The position numbers and the translations under genes were made by a program. A DNA stretch of 35,350 nucleotides from an uncultured Eubacteriales bacterium (lineage in GTDB: Bacteria; Bacillota; Clostridia; Christensenellales; Aristaeellaceae): assembly GCA_902790525.1 (NCBI GenBank), contig CADASI010000085.1:1-35350 (forward strand), in the 5' to 3' direction. Under the pieces are notes generated by a model. The model made no database searches. It was not told where the DNA came from and worked only from the letters and a program-made list of their open reading frames with translations. Each line of letters opens with the position of its first letter. Position 1 is the stretch's first letter. Below are positions 1-8,028 of this stretch, piece after piece.

Positions 1-172
1 GCCGGACGCGGAGCGTCCGGCGGGGGTGCGGGGGCGGAGCCCCCGCGATCGGGGTTTCCAAAGGGGCACTGCCCCTTGGCGGGGGTGCGGGGGCAGAGCC
101 CCCGCGACTGGGGATTCCAAAGGGGATCATCCCCTTTGGCAGGGGGGTCCGGGGGGACGGAGTCCCCCCGGG
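1..172. repeat. Array of six GC-rich hairpins after glcK (array H1)
   Basis: Six near-perfect hairpins lie in tandem: 1-21 (stem GCCGGACGC), 28-46 (GCGGGGGC), 58-79 (CCAAAGGGGC, one base missing on the right side), 87-105 (GCGGGGGC), 117-139 (CCAAAGGGGAT) and 149-171 (CCGGGGGGAC). Loops are 1-3 nt. Spacers carry runs of four or five G (C on the other strand). Read on the minus strand, the array begins two bases after the glcK stop codon. It closely matches, inverted, the array at 15777-15957. It may continue past the left edge of the window. It could act as a terminator or 3' mRNA stabiliser for glcK, but there is no U-tract. Confidence 0.8.
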
Positions 173-173
173 A

Positions 174-1118
174 TTACCGCCCCAGCATCGCCGCGCCGAT
201 GATCCCGGCGTCGTTGGTGAGGGTGGCCAGCTCCACGCGGGCGTAGGGCATGGTCTTGAAGAACACGTACTGGGGCAGCTTGGCGCGCACGGCGTTGAGC
301 AGGAACTCGCCCGCGTGGGACACGCCGCCGCCGAGCACGAACACCTCGGGGTCGTAGACGTTGATGAGGTTGGCGAGGCCCACGGCCAGGTGGTGCACGT
401 AGCTGTCGAACAGCTCGGCGCAGTCGGGGTCGCCGTCCCGGGCCAGGTCGATGACATCCTTGGCGGTGATCTTCGTGATATCGTTTTCCACGGCCTTCAT
501 CAGGGCGCATTCGGGCTTTTCAGCGCACAGCTTGCGGCCCTCGCGGATGAGCGCGGTGGCGCTGGCGTAGCGCTCCCAGCAGCCGCGCTTGCCGCAGGAG
601 CAAAGCTCGCCGCCGTCCACGGTGACCATGTGGCCGATCTCTGTGGCCACGCCGTGGGAGCCGGAGAACACCCTGCCGTTGATCACCACGCCGCCGCCCA
701 CGCCGGTGCCCAGCGTGATGAACACGCTGGACCGGGTGCCCGCGGACACGCCCTTGATGGACTCCGCCAGCCCGGCGACGGTGGCGTCATTGTCCACGTA
801 CACGGGCACGTCGGTGTACTTCTTCATCTCCTCGATGATCGGCACATCGTGCCAGGCCAGGTTGGTGCAGAAGGGCACGATGCCCGTGCGCTGGTCCATG
901 ATGCCCGGGATGCCGATGCCGATGGCCTTCACCTCGTCCATGGTGTGGCCGCTCTTCTCGACCGCCGAGATGCCCAGCTCCGCGATGTCGCGGATCACCG
1001 CGCCGTAGCCGCGCTCCACCCCCGTGGGGCAGCTGTGCTTGAAGAGGATTTCGCCCTGATTGTCCACGACGCCCGCCTTGATGGACATGCCGCCGACGTC
1101 AATGCCGATGTAGATCAT
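174..1118 (-). CDS. glcK: ROK family glucokinase
   Basis: A 314-residue sugar kinase of the ROK family, most likely ATP-dependent glucokinase feeding glucose 6-phosphate into glycolysis. The N-terminus carries the phosphate-binding pattern GIDVGGMSIKAGVVD. The middle has the second ATP motif, TLGTGVGGGVV. The ROK zinc site is seen as GHMVTVDGG followed by CSCGKRGCWE (CxCGxxGCxE). Length is normal for clostridial GlcK. No N-terminal helix-turn-helix is present, so this is a kinase and not a NagC/XylR repressor. It starts 21 bp downstream of the HAD-HprK gene on the same strand, so the two are probably co-transcribed, linking glucose phosphorylation to carbon-catabolite control. A hairpin array follows its stop codon directly. 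Substrate specificity within ROK (glucose versus N-acetylmannosamine and others) cannot be proved from sequence. Confidence 0.9.
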   Translation of the reverse strand: MIYIGIDVGGMSIKAGVVDNQGEILFKHSCPTGVERGYGAVIRDIAELGISAVEKSGHTMDEVKAIGIGIPGIMDQRTGIVPFCTNLAWHDVPIIEEMKKYTDVPVYVDNDATVAGLAESIKGVSAGTRSSVFITLGTGVGGGVVINGRVFSGSHGVATEIGHMVTVDGGELCSCGKRGCWERYASATALIREGRKLCAEKPECALMKAVENDITKITAKDVIDLARDGDPDCAELFDSYVHHLAVGLANLINVYDPEVFVLGGGVSHAGEFLLNAVRAKLPQYVFFKTMPYARVELATLTNDAGIIGAAMLGR

Positions 1119-1139
1119 AGCTGTATATCTCCTTTCATA

Positions 1140-2870
1140 TCAAATCTCCTCCGCCTCGCGCTGGAACTTCTCCATATGGCGGCGGGTGAGCTCGTTGGCG
1201 GCGTTATAGCCCATGGCCTTGAGCCGCTGGTTGCGGGCGGCCACCTCCAGCACCACGGCCAGGTTGCGGCCGGGATGGATGGGCAAGAGCAGGTAGGGCA
1301 GCTTGACGCCCAATATGTCGATGTAGTTGTCGGTCATGCCCAGCCGGTCGTACTCCTTGCCGGCCTGCCAAAGCTCCAGGTGCACCACCATGTTGATGGT
1401 CTTGGAGCGCATGATCGCGCCCACGCCGTACATGGTGGAGATGTCGATGATGCCCACGCCGCGGATCTCCATGAAGTGCCGCACCAGCTCGGGGCTCTCG
1501 CCGATGAGCCGGTCCTCGTCCACGCGGCGGATGTCCACCACGTCGTCCGCCACGAGCTGGTGGCCGCGCTTGATGAGCTCCAGCGCCGCCTCGCTCTTGC
1601 CCACGCCGCTGTTGCCGGTGATCATCAGCCCCGTGCCGAACACGTTCACCAGCACGCCGTGGCGGGTCTCCCGGGGGGCCAGGGCGTTGCGCAGATAGGC
1701 GATCAGGTCCAGCTCCAGCTGCACGGTCTCCTTGTCGGAGGAGTAGATGGGGATGTGGTGCGCCGCCGCCATGACCAGCATGTCGTCGAAGCAGGGATAG
1801 CCCCGGCAGATGATCACGCAGGGCAGCGGATAGCTGAAGTACTTCGCCAGCCGCTCCCGGCGGGTGTCCTCGTGCAGCGAGGACAGGTAGGTCATCTCCA
1901 CCTTGCCCAGAAGCTGCGGGCGCTCGTAGGGAAAGAAATCCCAGTAGCCCGAGAACTGTATGCCCGGGCGGGTGGTGTTGCTGACCTCGATGGGCAGCGT
2001 CTTGCCGTCCGGGGCCAGCACCCGGGTCAGCCCCAGGGTTTTGACAAAATCCCCTCCTATCTTCCCTTCGCTCAGATATCGCTCGATCACCGCCGCCACG
2101 CCGTCCTCGAGGTTCGACGGCGCGATGATGTCCGCCGCGGCCCTGGCCTCGGGGCAGCCGTTTTCCATGGCCACGCCGACGCCCGCCGCGGCGATCATGG
2201 GCACGTCGTTCTGCCCGTCGCCGAAGGCCATCACCTCGTCCCGGGCAAGCCCCAGGTGCGTCGAGAGCCGCATGAGCGACTTGCCCTTGTCCACGCCCTC
2301 CGGGGCGATCTCGACAAAGTACGCCTTGGACTTTAAAAAGCTCGCGCCGCGGGGAAACGCCTCCCGGAGCGCCGCCTGGGCGCGGGTGGCACCCTCGGGG
2401 GTGTCGATCAAGAGCAGCTTCTGCATGTCCGACGGGTGGGCCTCCATCCACTCGGACAACGGCATGCCCACGGCGACGGGCTCCACATGGACGGCGGCGG
2501 CGTAGCGGCGGGTGTATTCGGTGACCTTTTTGCAGTAGTAGTTCCGCCCCGGGTAGGCCTGGATGTAGTACCCCATGCCCTCGCACAGCCGGGCGATCGC
2601 CAGCGCCGTCTCAAAGGGGATGCGGTCGGCGAATATCGTCTCCCCGGTGCGGTGATCGTAGGCCATCGCGCCGTTGAACAGGAGCATCGGCGCGTTCACC
2701 CCGATGCGCTCCGCCAGCGGCACCATGGCCTCCAGCATGCGCCCGCTGGACAGCGATACCCCGCAGCCCGCCGCCATTGCGGCGCGCACCGCGTCCATCA
2801 CCCGCGGGTTGATGTCGCTTTTAGCGTTCAGCAGCGTGTCGTCCAGATCCGTGGCGATCAGGCGTATCAT
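1140..2870 (-). CDS. hprK: HAD (Cof-type) phosphatase fused to HPr kinase/phosphorylase
   Basis: A 576-residue two-domain protein. Residues about 1-265 are a Cof-type HAD hydrolase: DLDDT nucleophile motif at the N-terminus, SSGRM (motif II), KGKS lysine region and FGDGQNDVPMI (motif IV). Residues about 270-576 are a full-length HprK, the bifunctional enzyme that phosphorylates and dephosphorylates Ser46 of HPr: N-terminal domain with NTTRPGIQFSGY, Walker A GNSGVGKS near residue 419, LVADDVVDI and the signature MEIRGVGIIDIS. I chose the second ATG (2870) because AAGGA lies 9 nt upstream and MIRLIATDLD is the usual Cof start; the ATG at 2879 leaves no room for a ribosome site. HprK is normally a separate protein of about 310 residues. 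A Shine-Dalgarno-like TAGGAGGGG (2051-2059) sits at the domain junction. A sequence error that removed a stop codon is possible, but one frame runs cleanly through both domains. Confidence 0.88.
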   Translation of the reverse strand: MIRLIATDLDDTLLNAKSDINPRVMDAVRAAMAAGCGVSLSSGRMLEAMVPLAERIGVNAPMLLFNGAMAYDHRTGETIFADRIPFETALAIARLCEGMGYYIQAYPGRNYYCKKVTEYTRRYAAAVHVEPVAVGMPLSEWMEAHPSDMQKLLLIDTPEGATRAQAALREAFPRGASFLKSKAYFVEIAPEGVDKGKSLMRLSTHLGLARDEVMAFGDGQNDVPMIAAAGVGVAMENGCPEARAAADIIAPSNLEDGVAAVIERYLSEGKIGGDFVKTLGLTRVLAPDGKTLPIEVSNTTRPGIQFSGYWDFFPYERPQLLGKVEMTYLSSLHEDTRRERLAKYFSYPLPCVIICRGYPCFDDMLVMAAAHHIPIYSSDKETVQLELDLIAYLRNALAPRETRHGVLVNVFGTGLMITGNSGVGKSEAALELIKRGHQLVADDVVDIRRVDEDRLIGESPELVRHFMEIRGVGIIDISTMYGVGAIMRSKTINMVVHLELWQAGKEYDRLGMTDNYIDILGVKLPYLLLPIHPGRNLAVVLEVAARNQRLKAMGYNAANELTRRHMEKFQREAEEI

Positions 2871-2904
2871 GGCGTTCATTCCTTCGTGTAGACAATCTCC
2901 CCTT

Positions 2905-2933
2905 ATTTTAACCTATTTTTCCCAAGTATGCAA
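2905..2933 (-). promoter_or_regulatory. SigmaA-type promoter for hprK fusion-glcK
   Basis: On the minus strand TTGCAT (2928-2933) and TAAAAT (2905-2910) are separated by exactly 17 bp, about 35 bp upstream of the chosen start codon. No catabolite-responsive element was recognised nearby. Confidence 0.7.
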
Positions 2934-2994
2934 CCGGATGAGGGAGAGTTGGAAAAATAATGTGTGAAAACGGGGAACGATGGGATAATAAGGA

Positions 2995-3110
2995 GGGAAC
3001 AGGGAACAGGGAAAAGGGAAAAGGAATAGTGGCTGCCGCCGGATGAACAAACCTTTTATCTGAACGCGGCAGCAGCATTTCCTGTTCCCTGTTTCCTCTT
3101 CCCTGTTCCC
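2995..3110. repeat. Heptamer-arm inverted-repeat element A
   Basis: The left arm is four tandem heptamers (GGGAACA twice, GGGAAAA twice; 2995-3022). The right arm is four complementary heptamers (TGTTCCC, TGTTTCC, TCTTCCC, TGTTCCC; 3083-3110). Between them is a core with TGGCTGCCGCC (3030-3040) and GCGGCAGCAGC (about 3067-3077), which is itself an inverted repeat. The same core occurs at 24825-24860 with the same heptamer and at 10431-10489 (reverse orientation) with a different heptamer. No coding capacity is apparent. The right arm ends about 20 bp before codons that belong to the MFS transporter. Confidence 0.85.
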
Positions 3111-3175
3111 TTTTTTCAAAGAAAGGACTGATCCCCCTGCCGCTCTTCCTGATAGCCTACTACGTAACCAACTGC

Positions 3176-4294
3176 ATGGTCCAGAGCTACATGAGCCTGT
3201 TTTACACGGGCCTGCGGTTCACCTCGGGGCAGATCGGCGCGATCAACGCGGCGGTGGCGCTGGCGAGCATGGCCTTCCAGCCGGTCTGGGGCACGCTGGG
3301 CGACCGCGTAAAGGACCGCAGGCTCCTGCTGGGGGCGCTGGCGGCGGCCTCGGCGGCGTCGGTGTTCGCGTACCGGTGGTTTGTGGGCTTCGTGCCGCTT
3401 CTGCTGCTGGCGTGCGCGTTTGCCTGCTTCTACACGTCGCTCCAGCCCATGGGGGATTCCATCATATTAAAGGAACTCGACCGGCGCGGGCGGCCCTTCG
3501 GCCCCCTCCGGCTGGCGGGCGGCATGGCCTTCGCGCTGGCGGGGGTGGCGTTCGGGCGGCTGCTGGACGCCCCGAGCCGTGCGCTGACGGTGCCGGTCTA
3601 CGCCGCCGCGCTGTGCCTGCTGACGGCGCTGTCCACGCTGGCGCTGCCACGGGTCGCCGGGGGCCAGTCCGCGGAGCGGCGGATGCGGTTTTCCGAGCTG
3701 TTCAGGCAGCGGGAGCTCATGGCCCTGCTGGCCTTCATGGCCCCGGTGCAGATCACCATGGGCTACTTCTACACGTTCTTCTCGCCCCACTTCGTGTCCC
3801 TCGAGGGCGGCACCGCGGCGCGGCTGGGGCTTTGCTACTTCATATCGGCGTGCAGCGAGGCGCCCTTTCTGCTGATGTCGGATAAGTTGTTCGACCGCTG
3901 GGGCGCGTGGCGGCTGATGTATCTCTCCGCGGCGACCCTGGCGCTGCGCTGGCTGCTGCTGGGCTTGAGCGGCAGCGTGTATGTGGTCATGGCGAGCCAG
4001 GTGCTGCACGGCTGGGGGTTCATCGTCATGAGCGTGTGCATGGCCAAGTACGTCAGCCGCTCGGTGCCCGAGGCATTGCAGGCCTCCGGGCAGATGCTGC
4101 TGGCCGTCGTCAGCTTTGGCGTCGCCCGGGCCTTCGGCAACCTGGCGGGCGGGCTGCTGGCCGGGGGACTGGGGCGGCAGAACGTGTTCCTCGCCTGCGC
4201 CGGATTGTGCGTTATCGCGCTTTGCTTGGCGTTTATAATGACAAAATCATTAACAAAAGGAGGAAAGGCGAAAACCGATCGGACAAAATCATAA
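3176..4294 (+). CDS. MFS transporter, true 5' end lies upstream and has no clear start
   Basis: A hydrophobic 12-helix-type major facilitator protein (372 residues from the first ATG). It resembles the MFS_1-like/nucleoside-proton symporter type (N-terminal QSYMSLFYTGLRFTSGQ, then a GTLGDRVKDRR loop between helices 2 and 3). The substrate is unknown. The frame stays open upstream to 3047, and residues GLIPLPLFLIAYYVTNC encoded at 3125-3175 are clearly the first half of transmembrane helix 1, so ATG 3176 is too short. No ATG, GTG or TTG with a ribosome site exists there. AAAGGA (3122-3127) would suit CTG at 3137 or ATC at 3131. Heptamer-arm element A ends at 3110, right where the start should be, so its insertion may have removed the native start. 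It may be translated from a rare start codon or be inactive. Confidence 0.75.
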   Translation: MVQSYMSLFYTGLRFTSGQIGAINAAVALASMAFQPVWGTLGDRVKDRRLLLGALAAASAASVFAYRWFVGFVPLLLLACAFACFYTSLQPMGDSIILKELDRRGRPFGPLRLAGGMAFALAGVAFGRLLDAPSRALTVPVYAAALCLLTALSTLALPRVAGGQSAERRMRFSELFRQRELMALLAFMAPVQITMGYFYTFFSPHFVSLEGGTAARLGLCYFISACSEAPFLLMSDKLFDRWGAWRLMYLSAATLALRWLLLGLSGSVYVVMASQVLHGWGFIVMSVCMAKYVSRSVPEALQASGQMLLAVVSFGVARAFGNLAGGLLAGGLGRQNVFLACAGLCVIALCLAFIMTKSLTKGGKAKTDRTKS

Positions 4295-4311
4295 AATGAG
4301 AATTGAAAGGA

Positions 4312-4340
4312 TTGACAAATTGTTTGAAATATTGTAAAAT
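4312..4340 (+). promoter_or_regulatory. Strong SigmaA-type promoter for the sugar ABC operon
   Basis: TTGACA (4312-4317), a 17-bp spacer and TAAAAT (4335-4340), followed by a leader of about 70 nt to the ATPase gene. No operator or cre palindrome was recognised in the leader. Confidence 0.8.
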
Positions 4341-4417
4341 CCAAATGTGAATGATGTATATGGCGCGGACTGTAACTGCGGACGCAGGGCGAATACATGT
4401 GATTTGGAGGGGATTCG

Positions 4418-5917
4418 GTGCAGACGGATATCAAGCTGGAATTGAGGAACATTTCCAAATCATTTCCGGGCGTCAAGGCGCTCGATCACGTTTCCTTCAA
4501 GGTCCGCAAGGGCACGACGCACGTGCTCTGCGGCGAGAACGGCGCCGGTAAATCCACGCTGATGAAGATCATCAACGGCATCTACACGCCGGACGAGGGC
4601 GAGATATTGCTCGACGGCAAGCCGGTGAAGATCGACAACCCCATCCACGCCCGCAGCCTGGGCATCTCAATGATCTTCCAGGAATTGAGCTTCGTGCCCG
4701 AGATGACCGTGGCGGAGAACATCTTCCTGGGCCGCTGGCCGCTGGACAAGTACCATCGCGTGGATCACCCGGAGATGTACCGGCGCACGCAGGCGCTGAT
4801 GGAGCGGGAGGGGCTGCACTACTCCCCCTACGAGCAGCTCAAGAACCTGTCGGTGTCGGACATACAGATGCTGGAGATCATCAAGGCCGTCTCCAACAAT
4901 CCGCAGATCGTCATCATGGACGAGCCCACCTCCGCCATCACGGACAAGGAGATCGAAAAGCTGTTTGAGATGATCCGCACCCTCAAGGAGCGGGGCGCGA
5001 GCATCATCTACATCTCCCACAAGATGGACGAGATCTTCCGCATCGCCGACGACATCACGGTGCTGCGCGACGGCACCATGGTGGACAGCCGCCCGGCCTC
5101 GGAGCTGGACGTGGACGAGACCATCGCCCTGATGGTGGGCCGCCGGATGGAGAATAAGTATCCCTGGGAGGACGTGCCCAAGGGCGACGTGCTGCTGGAC
5201 GTGAAGCACCTGACCGCGCAGGGGGTGTTCAACGACGTCAGCTTCAACATCCGCGCGGGCGAGATCGTGGGCTTCGCCGGGCTGATGGGCGCGGGGCGCA
5301 CCGAGGTGGTGCGGGCGCTGTTCGGGCTGGACCCCTACGATACCGGCGAGATCACCATCAAGGGCAAGCGCCGGGAGCACCTGAGCGTCAAGCAGAACAT
5401 CGCCGACGGGCTGGTGATGCTCTCGGAGGACCGGCGGCGCTACGGCCTGATCCCGATACGGTCCGTCATGGAGAACGTCTCCCTGGCGAACCTCAAAAAG
5501 TTCATCTACAAGGGCCGGCTGCACCGCAAGGAGGAGCGCGACGCGGTCACCGAGCAGTGCCGCAGCATGAACGTCAAGACGCCCACGCTGGAGACCACCG
5601 TGGAGGCGCTCTCCGGCGGCAACCAGCAGAAGGTGGTGCTGGCCAAGTGGATGGAGGTCGACCCGGACATACTGCTGATGGACGAGCCCACCCGCGGCAT
5701 CGACGTCGGCGCGAAGTTTGAGATCTACAAGCTGATGATCGATCTGGCCCGCAAGGGCAAGGCGCTGTTGATGGTGTCCTCGGAGCTTCCGGAGCTGCTG
5801 GGCATGTGCGACAGGATCTACGTTTTGAGCCAGGGCAGGATCACCGGCGAGCTCCGGCGGCAGGACTTCTCCGCGGAGCAGATCATGCACTATGCCATCG
5901 GCACGGACCGGGGCTGA
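4418..5917 (+). CDS. Monosaccharide ABC importer, double ATPase subunit (RbsA/MglA type)
   Basis: A 499-residue cytoplasmic ATPase with two ABC domains, as in RbsA, MglA and XylG. It would power uptake of a pentose, galactose or similar monosaccharide. Domain 1 has Walker A GENGAGKST, signature NLSVSDIQM (degenerate for LSGGQ) and Walker B IVIMDEPTSAI. Domain 2 (from about residue 245) has a degenerate Walker A, GLMGAGRTE, a proper signature LSGGNQQK and Walker B ILLMDEPTRGID. Such asymmetry is normal for the family. The start is GTG 4418, preceded by GGAGGGG at 4406-4412. The permease and binding-protein genes follow, 34 and 50 bp apart, so this is one operon. The transported sugar cannot be told from sequence. 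Confidence 0.92.
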   Translation: MQTDIKLELRNISKSFPGVKALDHVSFKVRKGTTHVLCGENGAGKSTLMKIINGIYTPDEGEILLDGKPVKIDNPIHARSLGISMIFQELSFVPEMTVAENIFLGRWPLDKYHRVDHPEMYRRTQALMEREGLHYSPYEQLKNLSVSDIQMLEIIKAVSNNPQIVIMDEPTSAITDKEIEKLFEMIRTLKERGASIIYISHKMDEIFRIADDITVLRDGTMVDSRPASELDVDETIALMVGRRMENKYPWEDVPKGDVLLDVKHLTAQGVFNDVSFNIRAGEIVGFAGLMGAGRTEVVRALFGLDPYDTGEITIKGKRREHLSVKQNIADGLVMLSEDRRRYGLIPIRSVMENVSLANLKKFIYKGRLHRKEERDAVTEQCRSMNVKTPTLETTVEALSGGNQQKVVLAKWMEVDPDILLMDEPTRGIDVGAKFEIYKLMIDLARKGKALLMVSSELPELLGMCDRIYVLSQGRITGELRRQDFSAEQIMHYAIGTDRG

Positions 5918-5951
5918 TTACCGATTGAATAATTAAGGAGAGGGTTGGCGT

Positions 5952-6962
5952 ATGCAGGCAAAGCAGAGCAAGGCGAATCTCTGGGAAACGATCAAGAGCA
6001 AATACGCGATTTTTCTGGTGCTGGTGGTGCTGTTCGTCATCTGTTCGTTGCTCAACAGCAACTTCCTGACCTGGGGCAACCTGACCAACATCTCCAGGCA
6101 GATCTCGGTGACGACCATACTGGCCTTCGGTGAGACGATACTGATCATCTCCGGCCTGCTGGATCTGTCCAGCGGCTCGGTGATGGCCTTTGCGGGCACG
6201 CTGTCGGTCATGTGCTACAAGGCCATGGGCGAGGGCACGGGGGCGATGCTGGTGTCCATACTGGTGGCCATCGCCATCGCCATGTTCTGCAATGCGCTCA
6301 ACGCTCTGATGGTGACCACCTTCAAGGCCCCGGCGTTCATCGTCACCCTGGCGATGCAGACCATGGCCCGCGGCGCGGCGCTGCTGCTCACCGCCGGACA
6401 GAACGTCTACCAGATCGGCAACTACACGGTGCTGGGCCAGGGCTCGGTGTGGATCATCCCCATCCCGATACTGTTCATGATCTTCTTCTTCCTGGTCACC
6501 CGGTACATACTCAGCGACACCCGCTTCGGCCGCTCGCTGTACGCCATCGGCGGCAACGAGGCCGCGGCCAACGCCTCGGGCATCGCGGTCAACAAGGTCA
6601 AGACCGCGGCCTACCTGGTCAACGGCGTGATGGTCGGCATGGCGGCGGTGCTGTTCATGTCCCGCGTCAACGCGGGCCTGCCCAACGGCTGCATCGGCTA
6701 TGAGACCGAGGCGCTGACCACCGCCATCATCGGCGGCACGTCCTTCACCGGCGGCATCGGCACCGCGGGCGGTACCATCATCGGCGCATTCATCGTGGGC
6801 TTTTTGAACAACATCATGAACCTCACCAGCGTCAACTCCTATCTGCAGCAGATCATCAAGGGCGCGATCATCGCCCTGGCGGTCATCTACGACATCTACG
6901 CCAAGTCCCGCCGCACCCGCAAGAAGATGGGCAACATCGAGGACAAGGCGGCGAAGAAGTGA
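5952..6962 (+). CDS. Monosaccharide ABC importer, permease subunit (RbsC/MglC type)
   Basis: A 336-residue integral membrane permease of the BPD_transp_2 (RbsC) family. It begins with a short basic stretch and then many hydrophobic segments. The central conserved region of the family is visible: GRSLYAIGGNEAAANASGI (coupling loop towards the ATPase) and later GGTSFTGGIGTAGGTIIGA. ATG 5952 follows AAGGAG at 5935-5940. It forms the channel of the importer with the ATPase upstream and the secreted binding protein downstream. The C-terminus is rich in Lys and Arg, as expected for a cytoplasmic tail. Length is typical. Confidence 0.92.
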   Translation: MQAKQSKANLWETIKSKYAIFLVLVVLFVICSLLNSNFLTWGNLTNISRQISVTTILAFGETILIISGLLDLSSGSVMAFAGTLSVMCYKAMGEGTGAMLVSILVAIAIAMFCNALNALMVTTFKAPAFIVTLAMQTMARGAALLLTAGQNVYQIGNYTVLGQGSVWIIPIPILFMIFFFLVTRYILSDTRFGRSLYAIGGNEAAANASGIAVNKVKTAAYLVNGVMVGMAAVLFMSRVNAGLPNGCIGYETEALTTAIIGGTSFTGGIGTAGGTIIGAFIVGFLNNIMNLTSVNSYLQQIIKGAIIALAVIYDIYAKSRRTRKKMGNIEDKAAKK

Positions 6963-7012
6963 GAAATTCGGCGGAAGGCAATCCGCTGAAATATAGTAAG
7001 GAGGTTGTTTCT

Positions 7013-7963
7013 ATGAAGAAGTTCCTGTCCCTGGCGCTCATTCTGGTGCTGACCCTGAGCCTGTTCTCGGTGGCGTTTGCCGAGGAGTACCGCGTGGCCT
7101 ACATCGCCCGCGCGCAGGCGGACTCCTTCGCCGCGTGGCTCGCCAACGCCGTGAAGGAAGAGGCCGAGAAGTATCCCGACATCACCGTGGACATCTTCGA
7201 CGGCCAGGCCAACGACGAGACCGAGAACTCGCTGATTGAGAACGCCATCACCAACAAGTACGACTGCATCATCATCCAGCCCAACAACGGCGAGGCCCAG
7301 AGGCCCTACGCCGAGAAGGTCGTCGCGGCGGGCATCATCTGCATCACCACCAATGCCCGCATCGACGGCATCGAGGGCGCTTCCTCCGTTGACGCCGATC
7401 CCTACGAGCAGGCTGCCGTCAACGCCCGCTACGCGCTGGACAAGGTGCCCGAGGGCGCCACGGCCGTCATCCTGCGCGGCCCCGCCGGCAACTTCCACGC
7501 CGACGAGCGTCTGAAGGCCTGGAAGGCTGAGTTCTTCGACAAGAGGCCCGACGTCACCATCGTGGGCGACGACTATGCCAACTGGAACAAGGACGAGGCC
7601 ATGGCCCTGATGGAGGACTGGGTGACCGCCAATGAGAAGCCCATCGGCCTGATCGCCTCCATGAACGACAACATGTGCGCCGGCGCCCTTGAGGTCATCA
7701 AGGACAACCCCGACTACAAGGACGTGCTCTCCTTCGGCGTGGACGGCACCGCCGAGGCCTGCCTGCTGATCGAGGAAGGCCGCATGACCGCCACCTGCCT
7801 GCAGAACGCCTATGAGCTGGCCGAGCTGCTGCTGGATACCTCCCACAAGCTGCTCACCGGCGAGGAGACCCAGATCGACACCGACGTCGGCAACCCCCTC
7901 TACACCATCGACAACGTGGCCGAGCTCCGCGAGATCCACGTGAAGGCCGGCGCGCTGCAGTAA
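7013..7963 (+). CDS. Secreted sugar-binding protein of the ABC importer (periplasmic-binding-protein type 1)
   Basis: A 316-residue RbsB-like binding protein (Peripla_BP_4), the receptor of the importer. ATG 7013 is chosen because AAGGAGG lies just upstream and a signal peptide follows: MKK, a hydrophobic core, then SVAFA before EEYR. The frame extends to GTG 6959, but that overlaps the permease stop and lacks the signal. Family features include DNETENSLIENAI-like repeats of the first lobe, IIIQPNNGEAQ, and NDNMCAGALEVIKD with VDGTAE in the second lobe. There is no lipobox cysteine at the cleavage site, which is unusual for a Gram-positive binding protein, since most are lipoproteins tethered near the permease. 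It may be released or retained by other contacts. The ligand is unknown. Confidence 0.92.
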   Translation: MKKFLSLALILVLTLSLFSVAFAEEYRVAYIARAQADSFAAWLANAVKEEAEKYPDITVDIFDGQANDETENSLIENAITNKYDCIIIQPNNGEAQRPYAEKVVAAGIICITTNARIDGIEGASSVDADPYEQAAVNARYALDKVPEGATAVILRGPAGNFHADERLKAWKAEFFDKRPDVTIVGDDYANWNKDEAMALMEDWVTANEKPIGLIASMNDNMCAGALEVIKDNPDYKDVLSFGVDGTAEACLLIEEGRMTATCLQNAYELAELLLDTSHKLLTGEETQIDTDVGNPLYTIDNVAELREIHVKAGALQ

Positions 7964-7990
7964 TCAGATCGCCTGATTGAGTGAACCCAT

Positions 7991-8028
7991 GGGCCGTTCG
8001 GCGCAAGCCGGGCGGCCCTTTACTTGAC
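7991..8028 (+). terminator. Intrinsic terminator of the sugar ABC operon
   Basis: A hairpin with outer stem GGGCCG/CGGCCC and inner CGGC/GCCG around a GCAA tetraloop, followed by a T-rich stretch (TTTACTTGACTTT). It lies 28 bp after the binding-protein stop and ends where the next promoter starts. Confidence 0.8.

Noticed and set aside
315-2336. Long plus-strand open frame (673 codons) opposite glcK and the hprK fusion
   Set aside because: It is a high-GC antisense shadow: His/Val/Ala/Gly-rich, no family resemblance, and it spans two well-recognised genes on the other strand.
2995-3110. CRISPR array
   Set aside because: Repeat units are 7 bp with no spacers, and the two sides are inverted copies; no cas genes are present.
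4340-4418. Catabolite-responsive element (cre) near the sugar ABC promoter
   Set aside because: No match to the TGNAANCGNNNNCA-type consensus was found in the leader or promoter.
6959-7012. Longer N-terminus for the sugar-binding protein from GTG 6959
   Set aside because: It would overlap the permease stop and bury the signal peptide; AAGGAGG immediately precedes ATG 7013.
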